The notes: generated by a model from the letters alone, not told the origin. Positions 44,511 through 53,588 are shown, numbered from the stretch's first letter. The stretch is DNA of 64,000 nucleotides from Acidobacteria bacterium Mor1 (GCA_001664505.1 CP011806.1:3721385-3785384), one strand, 5' to 3'. Numbers and translations are program-made.

Positions 44511-45323
44511 ATGCCCAAGCGCCATCGCGTGTTCGTCAGCTACAGCCACAAGGACCGCCGCTGGCTCGAGCGGCTGCAGGTTCATCTCAAGGAGCTCAAC
44601 CGCCGGCAGTTGATCGATCTGTGGGACGACACGCGGATCCAGGCGGGGGATTCCTGGAACGACGAGATCGAGAGCGCCATCGACGGCGCCGCGGCGGCGA
44701 TCTTGATGATCAGCGCCGACTTCCTCGCCTCGGACTACATCGTCGACAAGGAGGTACCGCCGCTCCTCGCCGCCCGGGAAGAAGGAGCGCTGGTCATCCC
44801 GGTGATCGTCGGCCCCTGCCGCTTCGACCGGCACCCGGAGTTGTCCCGCTTTCAGGCGATCAACCAACCTGGCGAGCCGCTGAGCGGCATGTCTCAACAC
44901 GATTCCGAGGCGGTGCTGGTCCGCCTGGCCAATCGGGTCGAAGACGCGGTCCACCTGGCGGATAGCGGTGCGGGCACCCGTTCCGACAGGCAGCCAACGC
45001 CCCGCTCATCCAGCGGTCCACAGCCGATTTCCCTGGAACACGCCGTGGCGATGCTCCACGTGCTGCAGTCTGCGGCGACGCCGGAACGGGCCCAGGGGGC
45101 GACGGTCAGCGACTACCACCAGGAGCTCGCCATCGGTTCGCGCAAACTGGTCGTCGAGGCGATCGACTGCCTCACCGCGGCCGGCCAGGTCCAACGCGAG
45201 CGCCGGGACGGCCAGACCCTGTGGTCGATCACCGGTGAAGGCCGCCGGGAACTGGAACGGCTGCGTGGGTTGGCCGGCCCGTCGCTGGTGCTCGAACGCT
45301 CCGACGATCCCGAGGGATCCTGA
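44511..45323 (+). CDS. TIR-domain protein with C-terminal helical/winged domain
   Basis: A 270-residue protein; I chose ATG 44511, seven bases after GGAGA, over ATG 44490. Residues 5-135 are a TIR_2-type domain (HRVFVSYSHKDRRWLERLQV; IESAIDGAAAAILMISADF; SDYIVDKEVPPLLAAREEG). The Glu in DKEVPPL is at the catalytic position of NAD+-cleaving TIRs, and a Ser-rich linker follows. The C-terminal ~90 residues (ISLEHAVAMLHVLQSAATPE; RKLVVEAIDCLTAAGQVQRE) resemble a winged helix. Bacterial TIR proteins are often abortive-infection effectors depleting NAD+ or makers of signalling nucleotides, but the partner sensor is not present nearby, so the role is unclear. Confidence 0.82.
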   Translation: MPKRHRVFVSYSHKDRRWLERLQVHLKELNRRQLIDLWDDTRIQAGDSWNDEIESAIDGAAAAILMISADFLASDYIVDKEVPPLLAAREEGALVIPVIVGPCRFDRHPELSRFQAINQPGEPLSGMSQHDSEAVLVRLANRVEDAVHLADSGAGTRSDRQPTPRSSSGPQPISLEHAVAMLHVLQSAATPERAQGATVSDYHQELAIGSRKLVVEAIDCLTAAGQVQRERRDGQTLWSITGEGRRELERLRGLAGPSLVLERSDDPEGS

Positions 45324-45911
45324 GCGCGGCGATCTCGAGCTGCGAGGGGCACGAGGCGGACATGGAGCCCTGGGGGGGATCCCCCGGGTCGGGCCGCCTA
45401 CTCCGGTTTCACGTCTGGAGCGTGACGACGACGGCCCGCCTGGGGATCTCCCTCAGCGGCTCGTGGTTACCGCGACATGCGCCATCGGCGCCGTCTGCAA
45501 TCGTCCACGAGAGGCTCAAGGGCGCGAGGCTTGTTTTCGGTCCGTACCGCATCTCAGCACTCCTTTCGCTTGTCCGTCGCTTGGGGCCGGTGACCGGCCG
45601 TTTCGGGTGTCGGTGGCTCGGATCGAGGCACCTTGTGGTTCACACGCGTCTAACAGCAATCATGGTGCCAACGTTCAGCGTCCTCTATCGGCGTCTCCTG
45701 GTCCCGCTTGAATCCCGCGGTGACGGGCTTTTCGGCGGAAGTACGTTTTCGTAACGCGCCTCAGGCCTGTTTCCGATGGTGGACGCCTCCGTCGCCATGT
45801 TGAGACACCGCACCCGTCGATCCGTTCCCGAAACCCTCAACTTTTGTTGCGGCGCTGGGATGCCCCGGGTGGCGAGGGCCTCTTCTTGCAGAGCTGAGAC
45901 ATACTGTCGCC
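45324..45911. other. 588-base region with no confident gene
   Basis: Between the TIR and TauD-like genes. It contains the perfect short palindrome GGGGGATCCCCC near 45374-45385 and a candidate small minus-strand peptide (45409-45552). A plus-strand open frame at 45362-45754 has no ribosome site and no recognisable protein character, so I do not call it. Confidence 0.5.
45409..45552 (-). CDS. Candidate 47-residue peptide
   Basis: A minus-strand reading frame, ATG 45552 to TGA 45409, with AAAGGAG nine bases upstream. It begins MRYGPKTSLAPLSLSWTIAD and has one Cys and a basic C-terminal third. No signal peptide or family is recognised. Given the 588-base gap and an oxygenase gene next door, a small regulatory or modified peptide is possible, but coding is supported only by the ribosome site. 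Confidence 0.3.
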   Translation of the reverse strand: MRYGPKTSLAPLSLSWTIADGADGACRGNHEPLREIPRRAVVVTLQT

Positions 45912-46976
45912 ATGGACTTCACCCTGGATAGCCACGGCGACCTTCCCGGCCCGCTGGGCGGGGATCCGGTCTGGGATGCCCCGTCCCTGGTCGAGCGCCC
46001 CGAATGGAACCATCAGCTCGACGGGACCGAGCAGGCGGAGCTGCGCGCTCTCGCTTCCGCGCTCGACTCCCGGGAAGGGGAGCCGTCGGTCGAGGGCAAG
46101 CCGATGAGCGAGCTCACCGTCGCCGAGCTGCCGCTGCCCACCCTCGGCGCCAGGCTCGAGGAGATCGGTCGGCAACTGGAACATGGCGCCGGCGCCGTGC
46201 GGCTACGGGGCTTCCCTATCGAGGGGCTCGGCGAGACCGAGGCGCGCCTGCTCTACTGGGCGATGGCGATCCGCATGGGCACTCCCGTCTCACAGAGCGC
46301 CGGCGGCGAACGGATCTTCAGCGTGCGCGACGCCGGCTTCGGCAACGACGATCCGCGTTCCCGGGGGCCGAACACCGCCAAGCGGCTGACCTTTCACACC
46401 GACCGGGCCGACGTGGTCGGATTCCTTTGCCTTCAGCCCGCAAAGGAAGGGGGCGAGAACGAGATCGCATCGTCCAAGACGGTGTACAACGCCATCCTGG
46501 CGAAGCGGCCCGATCTGCTCACGGCGTTGATGGAGCCCTTCTACTACCTGCGCCACACCGTGGACTCGGGGAACGACCGTCCGTGGTGCCGTCTTCCGGT
46601 GTTCTCGTTCCGCGAGGGGCACTTCGCCTGCTGCTTGCTGCGGGTGTTGATCGAACGGGCTCACGCTCACCCCGATCTTCCCGATCTCACGCCGCGGCAG
46701 ATCGAAGCCCTCGACATGGTCGAGTCCCTGGCAGCGGACCCGCGGCACAACGTGCGCTTCATGCAGAAGAGCGGCGATCTGATCTGGCTCAACAACTGGG
46801 TGATCCTGCACAAGCGTCAGGCCTTCGTCGATTGGCCCGAACTCGATCGGCGCCGGCACATCCTGCGGCTGTGGCTTTCCATGCCCGAGAGCCGCCCGTT
46901 GGACCCGTTGTTCGCCGATCACTTCGGCACCGCCGAGGCGGGTGCTCTACGGGGAGGCATGCGCGCCCGGAGCTGA
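45912..46976 (+). CDS. TauD/TfdA-family 2OG-Fe(II) dioxygenase
   Basis: A 354-residue protein. TFHTDRADVVGFLCLQPAKE gives the HxD iron ligands, the later VILHKRQAF the distal His, and RRRHILRLWLSMPESRPLDP the 2-oxoglutarate-binding Arg. GAVRLRGFPIEG matches the N-terminal strand of the TauD/TfdA family. These enzymes hydroxylate small molecules such as taurine, aryloxyalkanoates or amino-acid derivatives; the substrate cannot be told. ATG 45912 follows a weak site. It stands alone on the plus strand. Confidence 0.85.
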   Translation: MDFTLDSHGDLPGPLGGDPVWDAPSLVERPEWNHQLDGTEQAELRALASALDSREGEPSVEGKPMSELTVAELPLPTLGARLEEIGRQLEHGAGAVRLRGFPIEGLGETEARLLYWAMAIRMGTPVSQSAGGERIFSVRDAGFGNDDPRSRGPNTAKRLTFHTDRADVVGFLCLQPAKEGGENEIASSKTVYNAILAKRPDLLTALMEPFYYLRHTVDSGNDRPWCRLPVFSFREGHFACCLLRVLIERAHAHPDLPDLTPRQIEALDMVESLAADPRHNVRFMQKSGDLIWLNNWVILHKRQAFVDWPELDRRRHILRLWLSMPESRPLDPLFADHFGTAEAGALRGGMRARS

Positions 46977-47109
46977 CCGCCCGAGCAGATTCGCGCCCTT
47001 CTCACAACGGAAAATCGTGACCGAAGCGGTCTCCTGTCCGCTGGCGGCGTGCCCGCGAGACGCGCTCGAATGCGCTCTACGCCAGTAGGCATCGCAAAGG
47101 GAGACACGC

Positions 47110-47736
47110 ATGAGCAAGTCGAGATTCACCATCACCGTCCTGAGCCTGATCCTGGCTTTCAGCATCCTGGCGCCGGTCGTTTCGGCCGACGCCGGCGACT
47201 GGGTCGTCCGCACCCGGTTGATCTTCATCGAACCCGATGACGGCGCCACCGGCGTGCTCGAAACCGACCTCAACGCCGGCGTCGAGAGTGACGTGACCGT
47301 CGAGTTCGACGCGACCTACTTCTTCACCGATCGCTTCGCCATCGAGGGCATCCTGGCCACCGCGTCCCAGGAAGTAGTGGTCAACGACGGGAGCGGCGAG
47401 ACCAGCCTCGGCAGCGTGCTTCACGCTCCGGCGACCTTCCTGGCCCAGTACCACTTCGGCGGCGACGGCAAGTTCCATCCCTACGTCGGCCTGGGCATCA
47501 ACTACACGATCTTCTACGACGAATCCGGCGACCTCACGACCCTCGACCTGGATAGCGGCAGCTTCGGACCCGCCGCTCAGTTCGGCGTCGACGTCGACCT
47601 CAGCGAGAACAAGGTCTTCAACTTCGACCTCAAGTACGCCGAGATCGAAACCGACGTCGCCTCCATGGGCACCAACCTCGGCACCGTCGAGGTCAACCCG
47701 CTGATCGTCGGCTTCGGTTTCGGATTCCGCTTCTGA
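47110..47736 (+). CDS. OmpW-family outer-membrane protein
   Basis: A 208-residue protein with signal MSKSRFTITVLSLILAFSIL cleaved near VSA; the GGGAGA site lies ten bases upstream of ATG 47110. GDWVVRTRLIFIEPDD opens the mature barrel, FDATYFFTDRFAIEGILATA and HPYVGLGINYTIFY are typical OmpW strands, and the protein ends in GFGFGFRF, the terminal Phe needed for barrel assembly. OmpW forms an eight-stranded barrel with a hydrophobic channel. It stands alone between the dioxygenase and convergent modC. Confidence 0.9.
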   Translation: MSKSRFTITVLSLILAFSILAPVVSADAGDWVVRTRLIFIEPDDGATGVLETDLNAGVESDVTVEFDATYFFTDRFAIEGILATASQEVVVNDGSGETSLGSVLHAPATFLAQYHFGGDGKFHPYVGLGINYTIFYDESGDLTTLDLDSGSFGPAAQFGVDVDLSENKVFNFDLKYAEIETDVASMGTNLGTVEVNPLIVGFGFGFRF

Positions 47737-47758
47737 CGCCGAGTCCGTAGGGACGGGC

Positions 47759-48895
47759 TCAGTCGGAGTCCAGTCCGGCGGTCTTGATCAGAGCGAAAAC
47801 ATCGGCGCCCGGTTGTAGCTCGAGTTCCTCTGCCGAGGCTCGAGTCAGCCGGGCGCGGATCGTTTTGCCGCCGACGGACAGGCTGACCGAGGTGAAGGCA
47901 CTTCCCTCCTCGGGTTCCACCGCCGCGACCCGGGCCGGCAGCACGTTGCGGATGCTGATTCCCCGCGGCCGCTCCAGGGCGATCACCACATCCCGGGCCA
48001 GGATGCGCACCCGCACTGGATCTCCCACCGCCGGTCCCTGGACCCGAGGCACGACCAGGTGTTGATCTCCCTGGTGTTGGCCACCCGGGGTTTCGTCAAC
48101 GAGGCTTGCGTCATCGAGGGCGATGCGGCTCAGCCCCAAGCGCTCGTCGTGACCGTCGAGTCTGCCGTCGATCAGCGAGCTAGCGCCGAAGCGGCCGGTC
48201 CAGCTGTCGAGATCGAGCCGCTGCAGGATCTCCGACGGATCGCCGTGAGCCTGGACCCTGCCGTCGGCGAGCAGCAGCACCCGTCCCGCCAATCGCACCA
48301 CCTCCTCGATGGAGTGGCTGACGTAGATCGCCGGCAGTCCGAAGCGTTCGGGTAGGCGTTCGAGGTAGGGCAGGATCTCCTGCTTCCGTTCGTGGTCCAG
48401 CGCCGCCAGCGGTTCATCCAGCATCAACAGCCGCGGCCTGCTCAGAAGGGTGCGTCCCAGGGCGACCCGCTGCCGTTCCCCGCCGGACAATCCGTCGACC
48501 CGTCGATTCAACAGCGGCCCCAGGTCGAGGGCGTCGACGACCTCCCGGCGTGCGGGCTGCGTCCCACGCTTGCGGCTGCGGGTCTCGGCGAAGTCCAGGT
48601 TGCCGGCGACATCGAGGTGGGTGAACAGCCGCGCATCCTGGAACATCAAGCCAGCCGGCCGGTGATGGGCCGCGAGATCGATCCCCCGCGCTTCGTCGAA
48701 CCAGACCTCGTCGCCGATGGCGACCCGTCCGCGGCGTGGTTGCTCCAGCCCGGCGATGGTGCGCAGCAGCGTGCTCTTGCCGCCGCCGCTGGGGCCGAAC
48801 AGCACCGTCACTCCGTCGAGGGCCACCCGCTCGTCGACGGCCAGTTCGAAGCCGGGGTATCCCAGCTCGACGTTGAGCTGCAGCTCAGCGCACAT
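47759..48895 (-). CDS. modC: Molybdate ABC transporter ATP-binding protein ModC
   Basis: A 378-residue ATPase. FGPSGGGKSTLLRTIAGLEQ (Walker A), LSGGERQRVALGRTLLSRPR (signature) and LLMLDEPLAALDHERK (Walker B) are intact. The C-terminal part is a TOBE/Mop-like domain (ISIRNVLPARVAAVEPEEGS; IRARLTRASAEELEL) typical of ModC. ATG 48895 overlaps the modB end by 11 bases. It energises molybdate import by the ModB permease. It is last in a modA-modB-modC operon on the minus strand. Confidence 0.93.
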   Translation of the reverse strand: MCAELQLNVELGYPGFELAVDERVALDGVTVLFGPSGGGKSTLLRTIAGLEQPRRGRVAIGDEVWFDEARGIDLAAHHRPAGLMFQDARLFTHLDVAGNLDFAETRSRKRGTQPARREVVDALDLGPLLNRRVDGLSGGERQRVALGRTLLSRPRLLMLDEPLAALDHERKQEILPYLERLPERFGLPAIYVSHSIEEVVRLAGRVLLLADGRVQAHGDPSEILQRLDLDSWTGRFGASSLIDGRLDGHDERLGLSRIALDDASLVDETPGGQHQGDQHLVVPRVQGPAVGDPVRVRILARDVVIALERPRGISIRNVLPARVAAVEPEEGSAFTSVSLSVGGKTIRARLTRASAEELELQPGADVFALIKTAGLDSD

Positions 48896-49562
48896 GAAAG
48901 CGGGCCCGGCGGTTGAGGGCGTAGACGGAGAGCAACACGGCGAATGAGAAGAGCAGCAACCCGGCGGAGAGCACGTGGGCTTCGCTGTAGCGCAGGGTCT
49001 CGACATGCTCGTAGATCGCGATGGAGAGCACCCGGGTGCGGCCGGGGATGTTGCCGCCGACCATCAGCACCACGCCGAACTCGCCTATGGTGTGGGCGAA
49101 ACTCAGCACCGCCGCGGTGACGAAACCACGCAGCGATGCGGGGATGACCACCGAGCGAAAGGTGTCGAAGGGGGCGGCGCCGAGGGTCGCCGCTGCTTCC
49201 AGCGGGCCCCGCCCCAACCCTTCGAAGGCGCCCTGGAGTGGCTGCACGGCAAAGGGCAGCGAGTAGAGCAACGAGGCCACGACCAGTCCCGCAAAGGAGA
49301 AGGTCAGGGTGTTGCCGGTGAGCCGAACCCAGAAGCTCCCGATGGGTGCCTCGGGGTTGAGCATTACCAGCAAGTAGAACCCCAGCACCGTCGGCGGCAG
49401 CACCAGCGGAAGGGCGGTGATCGCCTCGATCACAGGGCGTAGCCGGGAGCGGGTGGTGGCGAGCCACCAGGCCAGGGGAGTCCCCAGGAGCAACAGCAGC
49501 AGGGTGGTCACCGTCGCCAGCAGCAGCGTCAGGCGAATCGGCGCCAGGTCGGGCCAGCTCAC
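48885..49562 (-). CDS. modB: Molybdate ABC transporter permease ModB
   Basis: A 225-residue permease with five to six helices (LTLLLATVTTLLLLLLGTPL; ALPLVLPPTVLGFYLLVML; VLSAGLLLFSFAVLLSVYAL). GFVTAAVLSFAHTIGEFGVV and GAAPFDTFRSVVIPASLRG contain the EAA-loop region that docks with the ATPase. Start ATG 49562 overlaps the modA stop by four bases and the stop overlaps modC, so the three genes are tightly coupled. Confidence 0.93.
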   Translation of the reverse strand: MSWPDLAPIRLTLLLATVTTLLLLLLGTPLAWWLATTRSRLRPVIEAITALPLVLPPTVLGFYLLVMLNPEAPIGSFWVRLTGNTLTFSFAGLVVASLLYSLPFAVQPLQGAFEGLGRGPLEAAATLGAAPFDTFRSVVIPASLRGFVTAAVLSFAHTIGEFGVVLMVGGNIPGRTRVLSIAIYEHVETLRYSEAHVLSAGLLLFSFAVLLSVYALNRRARFHVR

Positions 49563-50335
49563 GGGAGGTCGTACCCCAGCGCGGCGATCCTGGAGCGCGC
49601 TTCCTCGCTGCGCAGGAACACGAGGAAGGCGGCGGCGGCCTCTGCATCGGTGGCGCGCTTCAGCAGGACCGCGTCCTGGCGGATCGGCTGGTGGAGTGCA
49701 GCGGGGACCGGCCAGCGAGTCCCACCGGCGCCGCTACGGCCGAGTCCGCCGTCGCCCTGGCCGAGCTGGGCCTGAGCGACGAAACCGAGTTCGGCGTTGC
49801 CCGAGGCGACCAGGGCGTAGGCCTGGGCGATGTTCTCTCCGCGCACCAGCCTGGGACGCAGGCTCTCGAGTACGCCCAGGGATTGCATCGTCTCCTCGGC
49901 GGCGCGGCCGTAGGGGGCCAGCTCCGGATGGGCGATGGCCAGTTTGCGGAAGCGACCGGCTTCGAGCCAGGCCGAACCCTGCTGGTCGCCTGTCCCACTG
50001 TCTGTCGGGGCACCGCTGCGGTACCACAACACCAGCCGCCCCAGCGCGTAGGTGAATCGAGAGCCGTCGACGGCCAGCCCATCCTGCTCGAGCCGCTCGG
50101 GCCGCGCGGCGTCGGCGGCCAGCAGTACGTCGTAAGGGGCGCCGTGGCGAATCTGGGCGTAGAGCTTTCCGGTGGAACCGGTGACGAGCGTCAGTCGATG
50201 GCCGCTCCGGGTCTCGAAGTCATCGCGAAGTTGTTCCAGGGCGCCGCTGAAGTTGGAGGCCACCGCCACGCGGACTTCACCGGCGGTCAGCGGCGTGAGC
50301 ATCACCCACACGGCAAACAACGTGCGAAGGATCAC
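49559..50335 (-). CDS. modA: Molybdate-binding periplasmic protein ModA
   Basis: A 258-residue substrate-binding protein. EVRVAVASNFSGALEQLRDD, VTGSTGKLYAQIRHGAPYDV and VLLAADAARPERLEQDGLAV are the ModA hallmarks for oxyanion binding. I chose GTG 50335, giving VILRTLFAVWVMLTPLTAG as signal peptide; GGAG is about 11 bases upstream. ATG 50392 gives a longer, less hydrophobic start. It delivers molybdate (or tungstate) to ModBC. The molybdopterin oxidoreductase at 23065 and XdhC at 54690 fit this need. Confidence 0.92.
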   Translation of the reverse strand: MILRTLFAVWVMLTPLTAGEVRVAVASNFSGALEQLRDDFETRSGHRLTLVTGSTGKLYAQIRHGAPYDVLLAADAARPERLEQDGLAVDGSRFTYALGRLVLWYRSGAPTDSGTGDQQGSAWLEAGRFRKLAIAHPELAPYGRAAEETMQSLGVLESLRPRLVRGENIAQAYALVASGNAELGFVAQAQLGQGDGGLGRSGAGGTRWPVPAALHQPIRQDAVLLKRATDAEAAAAFLVFLRSEEARSRIAALGYDLP

Positions 50336-50431
50336 GAACTTCGAGGCTCCTGTCGGCCTGGGTTGCGGGGCGATCGACCCGAATCGTTCCACGCGAGGAG
50401 CCTATCACTCGCCCAGGGGCGCCGGCAGCCG

Positions 50432-52582
50432 CTAGGGACAGATCGAGGTGGAGATCGCGACCCGGCACGCTTCGATGCCGGCGGCTCGCTCGGCACCTGC
50501 CGAATCCTGCCCGAGGGAGCCGCTCTCATCGCCGTCGTAGGGGGCGACCAGGAAGTACCGGTCCCCGGCCGCGGGCAGGATCACCTCGACCCGGTCCGCT
50601 CCGTCGTCAAAGCAGTCGACGGCGGTGTGGCTCGCGAAACTGCCCAGGGTGCCCTCGTAGATCCCGTAGCCGAGGGCCCCGTCTAGACAGGCGGCATTCC
50701 AGGAGAGGGTTACGGATCCGTCGCCGTTGTGCGCCAGCGCGAGGCCGTCGACCGCACCGGGGCCGGCGTCCGAGCGCAGCAGGGCCTCCAGTCGCGGGTG
50801 CGAGGCCTGGTGGGCGTGCTCCCGGGAGGCGAAGTGCACGATGTGGCCGCTGCCGTTCTGCGCCGAGACGATGCGGAGGGACAGCAAGCCGTCCAGGGCC
50901 GCTTCGCTGCGGACTGCGGAGGTGATGTCGAAGACCACCGGCAACTCGTCGACGAATCCGGTGTGGCTCGCGATGACCGTGCCCGCCACGGTGGGACGGT
51001 TGCTCCAGTTCATCGCCGCCTCGTCCCAGCCGTCGTCGTCGATGCGCTCCAGGTGAACTTCGGTGGTCGCCGCGTCGGCCCCCACGGCGATCGGGGTTAG
51101 CGTCAGCGAGACCGATTCGGCCTCGCCCAGGCCGGCGACGTTCAGCCGCAGGTAGCTCTCCCGATTGAAGTCTTCCCGGTCGTCCTTGACCAGCAGGCGG
51201 TCGTCGCTCCCGTAATTGTCCAGAGCGTAGATGCCGTCGCGAACGTAGGTGTCGAAGCGCGCGCCGCGAATATCGGTCGCCGGGTCCGCCGGGGGCAGGA
51301 AGGCGACGGGGTCCCACTCCAGCACGTTGACGCTGCCGTCGATCCGGTGCTGGTAGAAGATGTTGACCAGACCGTCCCCCAACTCGAAGCGCCGCCGGTC
51401 GAAGGTCGGATCGTTCCCCTTGAACTCGTCGGCCAGATCGACGAAGTCCCACACCGCGCGGTCGGGGTCGCTGGAGTACGCCAGCCGCAGCTTTCGCGAC
51501 TCGACGTAGAAGATCAACACCCGGTCGTAGCGGTCGACCAGCACCAGCGGCCGGGTCCAGCCGATGGCCTCGGTCACCACCGAGTCCCGCCATGTGCTGC
51601 CGTCGAACCAGGTCAGCATGATGCGGCGGCCGTCGCCGGGGTCGTAGTACTGGGCGATCATCGGCCGGTCGAACCGATCCACCGCCATGTGGCATTGGTT
51701 GGCGATGTAGGAGTCGGTCGGGATGGTGCGCACGATCTCGGCGGTGTCCTCGGTGATCGGCATCCCGTAGGGGCTGCCGTCGCCTCGCTCCCAGCTGGCC
51801 GCCAGGTCCGGCGAGCGGGCGTAGAGCTGGTCCTTGTTGGCGTCGGGCCCTCCCGCCTCTTCCCTCCAGGTCCATGTCCAGTGCAGGCGCCCCTGGCCGT
51901 CGAGCACCATGCCGTTGGGGTAGGCGTTGACGGTGTCTCCGGGGCGGCGGCCGAACAGCGCCGGATCGTGGAGCAGCGTCCAGGTCTGGGTGCTGCGTTC
52001 GTAGTGCTGGATATAGGTGTCCCCGTTTCCCGATGAGCCGAGCCGGTAGGTGAACAGCAGATTGCCGTCGGGCAGATGAAAGAACTCGGGATAGGTGACC
52101 CTCGAGGTGGTCAGGTCGACGCCGGGGAGCGGCAGCCGGTCGGTCAGGGTCAAGGCGCCCGGCGCCGTGCTGCGCACGTAGTTCAAGGGTTCGTTGTGCA
52201 TGCCCCAGGACAGGTGCAGGTAGCCGTCGCCGTCCACGGCCAGGCTGGCCACCCGGTGGGCATCGCTGATTCCGGCGGTGAGCCCGGTGTTGATCGTGGT
52301 CCACACGCTGCTGCCCAGTGTGCGCTTGCCCAGGATCAGGTCTTCGTTGGGATCGTAGAAGGCGACGAACTGCTGGTCGCCGAAGGTCGCCAGCGGGTCG
52401 GTGCGGAAGCTGGTCACGTTGACGTTGCTGCCGTCGTAGCCGGTCTCGCTGCCGACCGGCACGATCCGCGGTTCCGAGGCGCCCAGGCCGGCCGATGTCA
52501 GCAACACGAGGGCGCAAAGGGCCCCCAACGGCCGCCACCGGCGGCGCACTGTGGTTCTTCCAAGCGCTTCCTGGCTCTGCAT
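50432..52582 (-). CDS. Secreted BNR_4-type propeller protein with Cys-rich module
   Basis: A 716-residue exported protein with an Arg-rich signal (RRRWRPLGALCALVLLTSAG). Residues 45-430 form a BNR_4-type propeller (FVAFYDPNEDLILGKRTLGS; GDGYLHLSWGMHNEPLNYVR; RFDRPMIAQYYDPGDGRRIM). This fold is found in ulvan and other polysaccharide lyases and in unassigned proteins, so glycan binding or cleavage is plausible. Residues about 450-600 resemble a DNRLRE/CBM96-like carbohydrate-binding domain (YVRDGIYALDNYGSDDRLLV; WDEAAMNWSNRPTVAGTVIA). The last ~100 residues form the module shared with the 19057 protein, ending CP. It is convergent with none and divergent from the MscS gene. Confidence 0.82.
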   Translation of the reverse strand: MQSQEALGRTTVRRRWRPLGALCALVLLTSAGLGASEPRIVPVGSETGYDGSNVNVTSFRTDPLATFGDQQFVAFYDPNEDLILGKRTLGSSVWTTINTGLTAGISDAHRVASLAVDGDGYLHLSWGMHNEPLNYVRSTAPGALTLTDRLPLPGVDLTTSRVTYPEFFHLPDGNLLFTYRLGSSGNGDTYIQHYERSTQTWTLLHDPALFGRRPGDTVNAYPNGMVLDGQGRLHWTWTWREEAGGPDANKDQLYARSPDLAASWERGDGSPYGMPITEDTAEIVRTIPTDSYIANQCHMAVDRFDRPMIAQYYDPGDGRRIMLTWFDGSTWRDSVVTEAIGWTRPLVLVDRYDRVLIFYVESRKLRLAYSSDPDRAVWDFVDLADEFKGNDPTFDRRRFELGDGLVNIFYQHRIDGSVNVLEWDPVAFLPPADPATDIRGARFDTYVRDGIYALDNYGSDDRLLVKDDREDFNRESYLRLNVAGLGEAESVSLTLTPIAVGADAATTEVHLERIDDDGWDEAAMNWSNRPTVAGTVIASHTGFVDELPVVFDITSAVRSEAALDGLLSLRIVSAQNGSGHIVHFASREHAHQASHPRLEALLRSDAGPGAVDGLALAHNGDGSVTLSWNAACLDGALGYGIYEGTLGSFASHTAVDCFDDGADRVEVILPAAGDRYFLVAPYDGDESGSLGQDSAGAERAAGIEACRVAISTSICP

Positions 52583-52664
52583 CCCTCTTTATGTACCGCG
52601 ACCGACGCCCACGGTCCAACCGCCCTGGAGTACCCTGTCCACCCGAACCCGGAGGAGACCGACG

Positions 52665-53555
52665 ATGAATCTCGAGAAGACCCTGGAAAAGTCCCAGGAG
52701 TTGTTCGACGTCCACCTGATCACCATCGGCGGCACCAAGGTCACCGCGTGGACGGTGGTGATCTTCCTGGCGATTCTGCTATTCACCCTGATGATCTCCT
52801 GGTTCCTCCGCCGGGCGGTCACCCGTTTCCTCAAACTGCGCAAGGTCGAAGAACGGGGCACCATCGCCGTCACCCGGCGGCTGCTGCACTACATCGTGGT
52901 CGCCATCGGTTTCGGCGTGGCGCTTCACACCATCGGCATCAACCTGACCGGCCTGTTCGCCGCCGGCGCGATCTTCGCCGTCGGCATCGGCTTCGCCATG
53001 CAGAACATCGCCGAGAACTTCGTCTCCGGCGTGATCCTGCTGGTCGAGCGCTCGATCACCCCCGGGGATGTGCTGCACGTCGACGGCAAGCTGGTGCGGG
53101 TCGAGGAGCTGGGCATCCGCGCCACCCGGGTCCGCACCCGGGACGATGAGGACCTGATCGTGCCCAACGCCAACCTGATCCAGTCGACGGTGACCAACCA
53201 CACCCTGGAAGACAGCCTCTACCGCGTTCGCGCCGGGGTCGGCGTGGCCTACGAGACCGACATCGACCGTGCGATGAAGGTGCTGTTGGAGGCGGCCAAT
53301 GCGATCGAGGGGCGTTCCATGCGCCGGGATCCCACGGTAATGCTGCTGGATTTCGCCGACTCGGCGATCGTGCTCGAGGTCTCGGTCTGGGTCGAGGCGC
53401 CCTGGGAGTCGGCGGTGGGCCGGTCCGACCTGAACCTGACCATCTGGCGGACTTTGAGAGACGCCGGAATCACCATCGCCTTCCCCCAACTCGATGTACA
53501 TCTGGCACCCGAAGTCGAACAGGGGTTGAGCCGGAGCAGCAGCCCCGCGGCCTGA
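52665..53555 (+). CDS. MscS-family mechanosensitive channel
   Basis: A 296-residue protein. ATG 52665 follows GGAGGAGA. Three helices: VTAWTVVIFLAILLFTLMIS, LLHYIVVAIGFGVALHTIG, and the pore helix LFAAGAIFAVGIGFAMQNIA, ending in SGVILLVERSITPGDVL, the beta-domain start. The cytoplasmic domain (LIVPNANLIQSTVTNHTLED) completes the fold. It releases solutes on hypo-osmotic shock. It precedes corA by 33 bases on the same strand; both are ion channels and probably co-transcribed. Confidence 0.92.
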   Translation: MNLEKTLEKSQELFDVHLITIGGTKVTAWTVVIFLAILLFTLMISWFLRRAVTRFLKLRKVEERGTIAVTRRLLHYIVVAIGFGVALHTIGINLTGLFAAGAIFAVGIGFAMQNIAENFVSGVILLVERSITPGDVLHVDGKLVRVEELGIRATRVRTRDDEDLIVPNANLIQSTVTNHTLEDSLYRVRAGVGVAYETDIDRAMKVLLEAANAIEGRSMRRDPTVMLLDFADSAIVLEVSVWVEAPWESAVGRSDLNLTIWRTLRDAGITIAFPQLDVHLAPEVEQGLSRSSSPAA

Positions 53556-53588
53556 TCGGGCTCCCGATCCCGGTACGGAGAAGTAGGT

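Noticed and set aside
45362-45754. 130-residue plus-strand open frame
   Set aside because: No ribosome site, no domain, and amino-acid composition typical of a chance frame.
50607-52715. 702-residue alternative minus-strand frame
   Set aside because: Arg/Gly/Pro-rich low-complexity frame overlapping the BNR_4 protein, which has a signal peptide and domain motifs.
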